Shown here one piece after another: positions 15,311 through 18,419 of a stretch of DNA of 18,419 bases. The notes beneath the pieces are model-generated. The model saw only the letters and a list, made by a program, of their open reading frames with translations, had not been told where the DNA came from and did no database searches. The position numbers and the translations under genes are program-made. The stretch comes from Desulfobulbaceae bacterium UBA2775. GTDB lineage: Bacteria > Desulfobacterota > Desulfobulbia > Desulfobulbales > Desulfocapsaceae. The first letter of the stretch is position 1. Every line of letters starts with the position of its first letter. The stretch lies in assembly GCA_002352445.1 (NCBI GenBank), contig DEIL01000263.1, forward strand, positions 25,167-43,585, in the 5' to 3' direction.

Positions 15311-17005
15311 TTAAAACAACTCAAGAAACTGCTGTTCAGATTCAGTACTGCCGATGAGAATAAGTTCATCCAGGCCGTTCAGCGGTAGTGCCGGATCAGG
15401 ACCAACCACCAATTTCTCTGTCGTCTTCAGGGCGATCACACTGCAGCCGGTGGATTCCCTGATGTTGCTATGAGCGAGGGTTTTTCCCGCCAGAGTCTTC
15501 GGCACAGACAAACTGAAGATATTCAACCCTTCAGTAAACATCGTGATCTCTTCAGGATTGAGCAGGTTGATAATATTGTTTGCCCCCATTGACGCATATG
15601 ACAATACCAGATCCGCTCCGGCCATATGCAGTTTCGATACGCTGCGTTCGTTGGTCGCCCGGGTGATAATCTGAACCTGAGGTCGAAGCTGGCGGCAGTA
15701 AAAGGTCAGATAGATGTTCATCGCATCGTTATGGGTGGTAATGATAACTGTTCTCGCTTTTTTGATGCCAGCTCTTTCCAATACCTCCAGGTCTGCAGCA
15801 TCTCCCTGAATAAAAGCATCACCTTTGCCGACAGCAAGAACGGGTCTCTTCTCAATGATTTTATAGGCCATGCCGTGCCGGTCTAAGGTTTCCGCAGCGG
15901 CAAGACCGACCCTTCCTCCTCCCAGAATCAGTACCAGAGCATCCGGGGAATATGAAATTTCAGAAACGGCAAAAAATTTTTCAAACCTGTCCAGCTGTTC
16001 CATGGTTCCCGCCAAAAGCAGCACGGTTGCCGAACTTATCCGTGTCTGTGGTCCGGGAATTTCAAATTGTCCTTTTTCCCAAAAACCGACAACAGTGACT
16101 CCTGTCTTCTCTCTCACCCTGCTGTCAACAAGAAACTTGCCCCCAAGGGACGTCTGTATAACCGAAATTTCTGCTATATGCAGTTTATCGAAACTTGAAA
16201 TAATATTTATCGGTCGGCCAAGTCCCCATATTCGCTCTCCCAGCAGGTTTCCCAACATTTTCATAAATTGAAAAACCCGGGTATTTTCATGGTACTGAAG
16301 AATATCAAGAGAATGATCATTATCAGCATTGGTAATAATTGGAACCTTGGCGGTGATTCCTCTCACGGTAAAAGAAATAGAAGTGTTGGTCAGGTCATCA
16401 TTTGTGGCGACAACAAGAGCAGCATTTTCCACACGCAGGCGGAGATACGTATCAGGGTCATCAGGCTCCCCCACCGCCACTCTATAACCATTGTCATGCA
16501 TCTCAATAGCCTGCTGTGAATCATTGACCAGAAGGACATATTCCAGCTGTCGTCTTTCCAGCTTGCTGATCAATTTTTTAGTTATCGGATCAAGATTGGT
16601 TATAATAACATGATCCTTCGTTTCTTCCGGTAATTCTCGTGGAGTAAGGCTGTCGGACTGCGCCTCAAGCCAGGGGGCATAAAAGAATTGAATAAAAGAA
16701 AAAGGCAGCATAATGAGCAGTAAAACTACCCCTGAAATCAACACCAGAAGAGTAAAAAGCAGACCAAGATCCGTTGAAAAGGTAATATCTCCAAAACCAA
16801 GGGTAGACATGACGGTCAGAGTCCAGTAAAAACCGGTTATCCAAGTGAAATCTCTTCCCTCATGAAGCATGATCACATGAAAAAACACGCTGTACAAAAA
16901 AATAATGGCTATAATAAAAGCAAGAAACTTGGCCAGCAAAACCATATTTCGCTTGGTTGACTTATTCCGAAAGAAAAAGAGCAGCTGAGATGGCAGATAT
17001 TTCAT
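15311..17005 (-). CDS. Tandem-RCK potassium channel (GsuK-like)
   Basis: The 564-residue protein has a two-helix pore: TM1 about 22-46, pore helix WTLTVMSTLGFGD with selectivity filter TLGFGD at 68-73, and TM2 about 80-108. Two RCK domains follow. The first (TrkA-N at 131-250, TrkA-C at 265-345) has a degenerate nucleotide loop (ITNLDPITKKL) without GxGxxG. The second (from about 355) has an intact LGGGRVG (361-367) with an acidic strand end (IIEK), and a second TrkA-C ends the protein. This order and length match GsuK of Geobacter sulfurreducens, a channel gated by nucleotide and ions. It should therefore pass K+ across the inner membrane under cytosolic ligand control. Start ATG 17005 has only a weak ribosome site. 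It heads the minus-strand cluster and diverges from the J-domain gene across 163 bases. Confidence 0.9.
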   Translation of the reverse strand: MKYLPSQLLFFFRNKSTKRNMVLLAKFLAFIIAIIFLYSVFFHVIMLHEGRDFTWITGFYWTLTVMSTLGFGDITFSTDLGLLFTLLVLISGVVLLLIMLPFSFIQFFYAPWLEAQSDSLTPRELPEETKDHVIITNLDPITKKLISKLERRQLEYVLLVNDSQQAIEMHDNGYRVAVGEPDDPDTYLRLRVENAALVVATNDDLTNTSISFTVRGITAKVPIITNADNDHSLDILQYHENTRVFQFMKMLGNLLGERIWGLGRPINIISSFDKLHIAEISVIQTSLGGKFLVDSRVREKTGVTVVGFWEKGQFEIPGPQTRISSATVLLLAGTMEQLDRFEKFFAVSEISYSPDALVLILGGGRVGLAAAETLDRHGMAYKIIEKRPVLAVGKGDAFIQGDAADLEVLERAGIKKARTVIITTHNDAMNIYLTFYCRQLRPQVQIITRATNERSVSKLHMAGADLVLSYASMGANNIINLLNPEEITMFTEGLNIFSLSVPKTLAGKTLAHSNIRESTGCSVIALKTTEKLVVGPDPALPLNGLDELILIGSTESEQQFLELF

Positions 17006-17168
17006 AGCTGAAGGTTTGCAGAGTGGAATGTATAAATGGAGCAGTTCGTCGCTATCATAGCAGATTCCCCATCTTGGACAAATTCATGAATATTCTGCCC
17101 ATTATCCTCAACTTGAATGGGAAAGTCAATAATCACAGTTTTTAGCAACCGGTCAAAAAACATCGATA

Positions 17169-18179
17169 ATGACGACAATGTATCTTGCAACCCTCCAGTA
17201 CGGACAAAAAACAGTATACGAAGTCCGTCAATCCTGCCCTGTGGACAAATACAATACCTATAAATATAAAACTGTTTTTAACCTGGGGGAAAATCCCGGG
17301 GACTATATGGAGGAGTTCGACAGCCATATAGTCCTTTTTCACAGTGACCTGCTGGCTGCAGTATCATCCCATACAGGAGAAGATGAAGATGACCTTCTGG
17401 AGCAGCTCCTCTTTCGTTTCCTACCCCATGAAGTCCAGAGTAAAATTGCTCTCTACCATAGACCGGATACTGCTAAACGAACCCCTCTGACAAGTCATGA
17501 AAAAGATGCTATCAGAGATCAGGTACATATTTTCGACAGAAAACGGCTCTACTATCTCCGCTATGGAGCCATTGATCAGAGCCGTTTGAGCAATCTCCAT
17601 GAGAAATGCTGCAAGGTTCTGCTCTACCAGAGCAGGGACGAACGGGAATACTATTTTCGCGAGGAGGAGAAAGTACTGAATCCGGGAGAATATCTGCAGT
17701 ATATTTATGCAATCTTCAACCTGCAGATCCACTTCAGCCACTCTTTTGCCCCTTTTTTTCCAGAAGCACTTGCTGTTGAGGAGGTCGCCGATCATTTCAT
17801 CTCTGAAATATGCCGTCTTAACAGTGACAAACAGTTCTGGAGAGGGGACAGGTCAGGAGAATACCTGCACTCTCACCTACAGCGATATCTCATCATGTTT
17901 TTTGATTTCTCATCTACCCCTAAATCATTTCTGCATGATTCCGCCCGGCAATTCAGAGACAATCATCGCTCGTTTCGCTCGCCTGAGATTCGATCCACGA
18001 TAAAACCGGAAAGAGCAAGCGAGATATTTGAGACACCATACAATGAACTTAAGTCGATGTCGCCGGAACAACTGAACAGACTCTACCGAAAAAAGGCGAT
18101 GCAGCTTCACCCGGACAAGGGAGGAGACCATCATCACTTTGTCGAGCTCACAGAAGTCTACAACGACCTTCTTCGTTAA
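17169..18179 (+). CDS. Protein with a C-terminal J-domain and an unknown N-terminal region
   Basis: Residues about 286-336 form a compact J-domain, with MSPEQLNRLYRKKAMQL, the HPD motif at 314-316 and HFVELTEVYNDLL, so the protein should stimulate an Hsp70 (DnaK-type) ATPase. The J-domain is at the very C-terminus, unlike DnaJ or CbpA, and there is no Gly/Phe region or zinc centre. The first 285 residues, rich in charged and aromatic side chains (YYLRYG, YYFREEEKVLNPGEYLQYIY), match no family I know and contain no membrane segment; they presumably bind the client. ATG 17169 or 17178 are both possible, and neither has a clear Shine-Dalgarno sequence. The gene diverges from the potassium channel gene. 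Confidence 0.8.
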   Translation: MTTMYLATLQYGQKTVYEVRQSCPVDKYNTYKYKTVFNLGENPGDYMEEFDSHIVLFHSDLLAAVSSHTGEDEDDLLEQLLFRFLPHEVQSKIALYHRPDTAKRTPLTSHEKDAIRDQVHIFDRKRLYYLRYGAIDQSRLSNLHEKCCKVLLYQSRDEREYYFREEEKVLNPGEYLQYIYAIFNLQIHFSHSFAPFFPEALAVEEVADHFISEICRLNSDKQFWRGDRSGEYLHSHLQRYLIMFFDFSSTPKSFLHDSARQFRDNHRSFRSPEIRSTIKPERASEIFETPYNELKSMSPEQLNRLYRKKAMQLHPDKGGDHHHFVELTEVYNDLLR

Positions 18180-18192
18180 AAACATACGTGTA

Positions 18193-18376
18193 TTCACGGT
18201 GATGACATCACATCGCTGTTACGAAGATATGGATCGGGAGTCAGAAAGGTGTTGCCACACCAGGTAAGCAAGCATGCGAAACTCCGATCCACTGCCTGCG
18301 AAGACGTTTGGCAACACCTCTTCCGATTCCCTGTTACATAACTTTCATAACAGCGGTGTGGTGTCATTGTTGTGAA
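18193..18376. repeat. 184-bp imperfect inverted repeat (MITE-like or structured RNA)
   Basis: Left arm 18193-18257 and right arm 18309-18376 are imperfect reverse complements. Both carry TTCAC, TGACA-CACA, CGCTGTTA, GAA and a perfect ten-base GGTGTTGCCA end, with a few small gaps between. The central 51 bases contain ACTCCGATCC (18281-18290), which could instead pair with GGATCGGGAGT (18231-18241) of the left arm. A nested CTGTTA/TAACAG hairpin lies in the right arm (18331-18353). No convincing gene lies within. A miniature transposable element, a REP-like palindrome or a long RNA hairpin are all possible. Confidence 0.7.
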
Positions 18377-18385
18377 ATTCATTCC

Positions 18386-18419
18386 ATGGGTGTTAATATG
18401 AAAGTCATGTTGCTCCCCG
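18386..18419 (+). CDS. Possible start of the next gene (partial)
   Basis: In-frame ATGs at 18386 and 18398 open a frame to the window edge; the second reads MKVMLLP, with GGGTG upstream. Such an opening is seen in several families, including B12-binding radical SAM proteins, but seven residues cannot identify it. Confidence 0.3.
   Translation, partial: MGVNMKVMLLP

Noticed and set aside
18194..18382. 62-codon minus-strand frame across the terminal inverted repeat
   Set aside because: The frame follows from the palindrome, contains five Cys and no known motif, and has no start context.
1..18419. CRISPR arrays, tRNA or rRNA genes, transposase genes
   Set aside because: No regularly spaced direct repeats, cloverleaf sequences or transposase motifs were seen on either strand.

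Overview
The window reads as a chromosomal segment of a Gram-negative bacterium with moderate G+C. It has an outer-membrane BamA with an extra N-terminal domain, a HemY-type protoporphyrinogen oxidase, a tandem-RCK potassium channel of the Geobacter GsuK type, and a C-terminal J-domain protein. This mixture suggests Desulfobacterota, most likely near the Desulfobulbales. The assignment is an inference from protein style and was not tested by any search. There are no rRNA, tRNA, CRISPR or insertion-sequence genes.

Left third (1-4267): the last codons of an upstream reading frame, then hemG (+), which converges on dnaA (-) across a 30-bp palindrome like the Neisseria dRS3 repeat. Behind dnaA is a 573-bp gap with a candidate dnaA promoter, two TTATCAACA DnaA boxes 12 bp apart and a long A/T-rich tract. 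This is the best oriC candidate in the window. comF (-) lies on its far side.

Middle (4268-11481): bamA (+) is followed by a strong intrinsic terminator whose T-run ends three bases before the mfd start codon. mfd (transcription-repair coupling factor) overlaps yrfG (GMP/IMP 5'-nucleotidase) by 14 bases.

Right part (11482-18419): a secreted GlpQ-fold protein that has lost the catalytic residues of glycerophosphodiesterases; a small region carrying a 39-bp near-copy of the first bases of the window; and a glycine-zipper lipoprotein. A convergent minus-strand cluster follows, transcribed as GsuK-like K+ channel, then a YnjF-type CDP-alcohol phosphatidyltransferase, then a protein that fuses a bactofilin domain to an ExeA/GspA-type AAA ATPase. 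The last two genes share an ATGA overlap. Divergent from the channel is a protein of about 285 residues of unknown fold ending in a J-domain. The right edge has a 184-bp imperfect inverted repeat and possibly the first codons of another gene.

The observations that best deserve follow-up are the bactofilin-AAA fusion coupled to a phospholipid-type enzyme, the apparently dead GlpQ, the 184-bp inverted repeat with its strand-biased G.U pairs, and the terminator placed directly in front of mfd.
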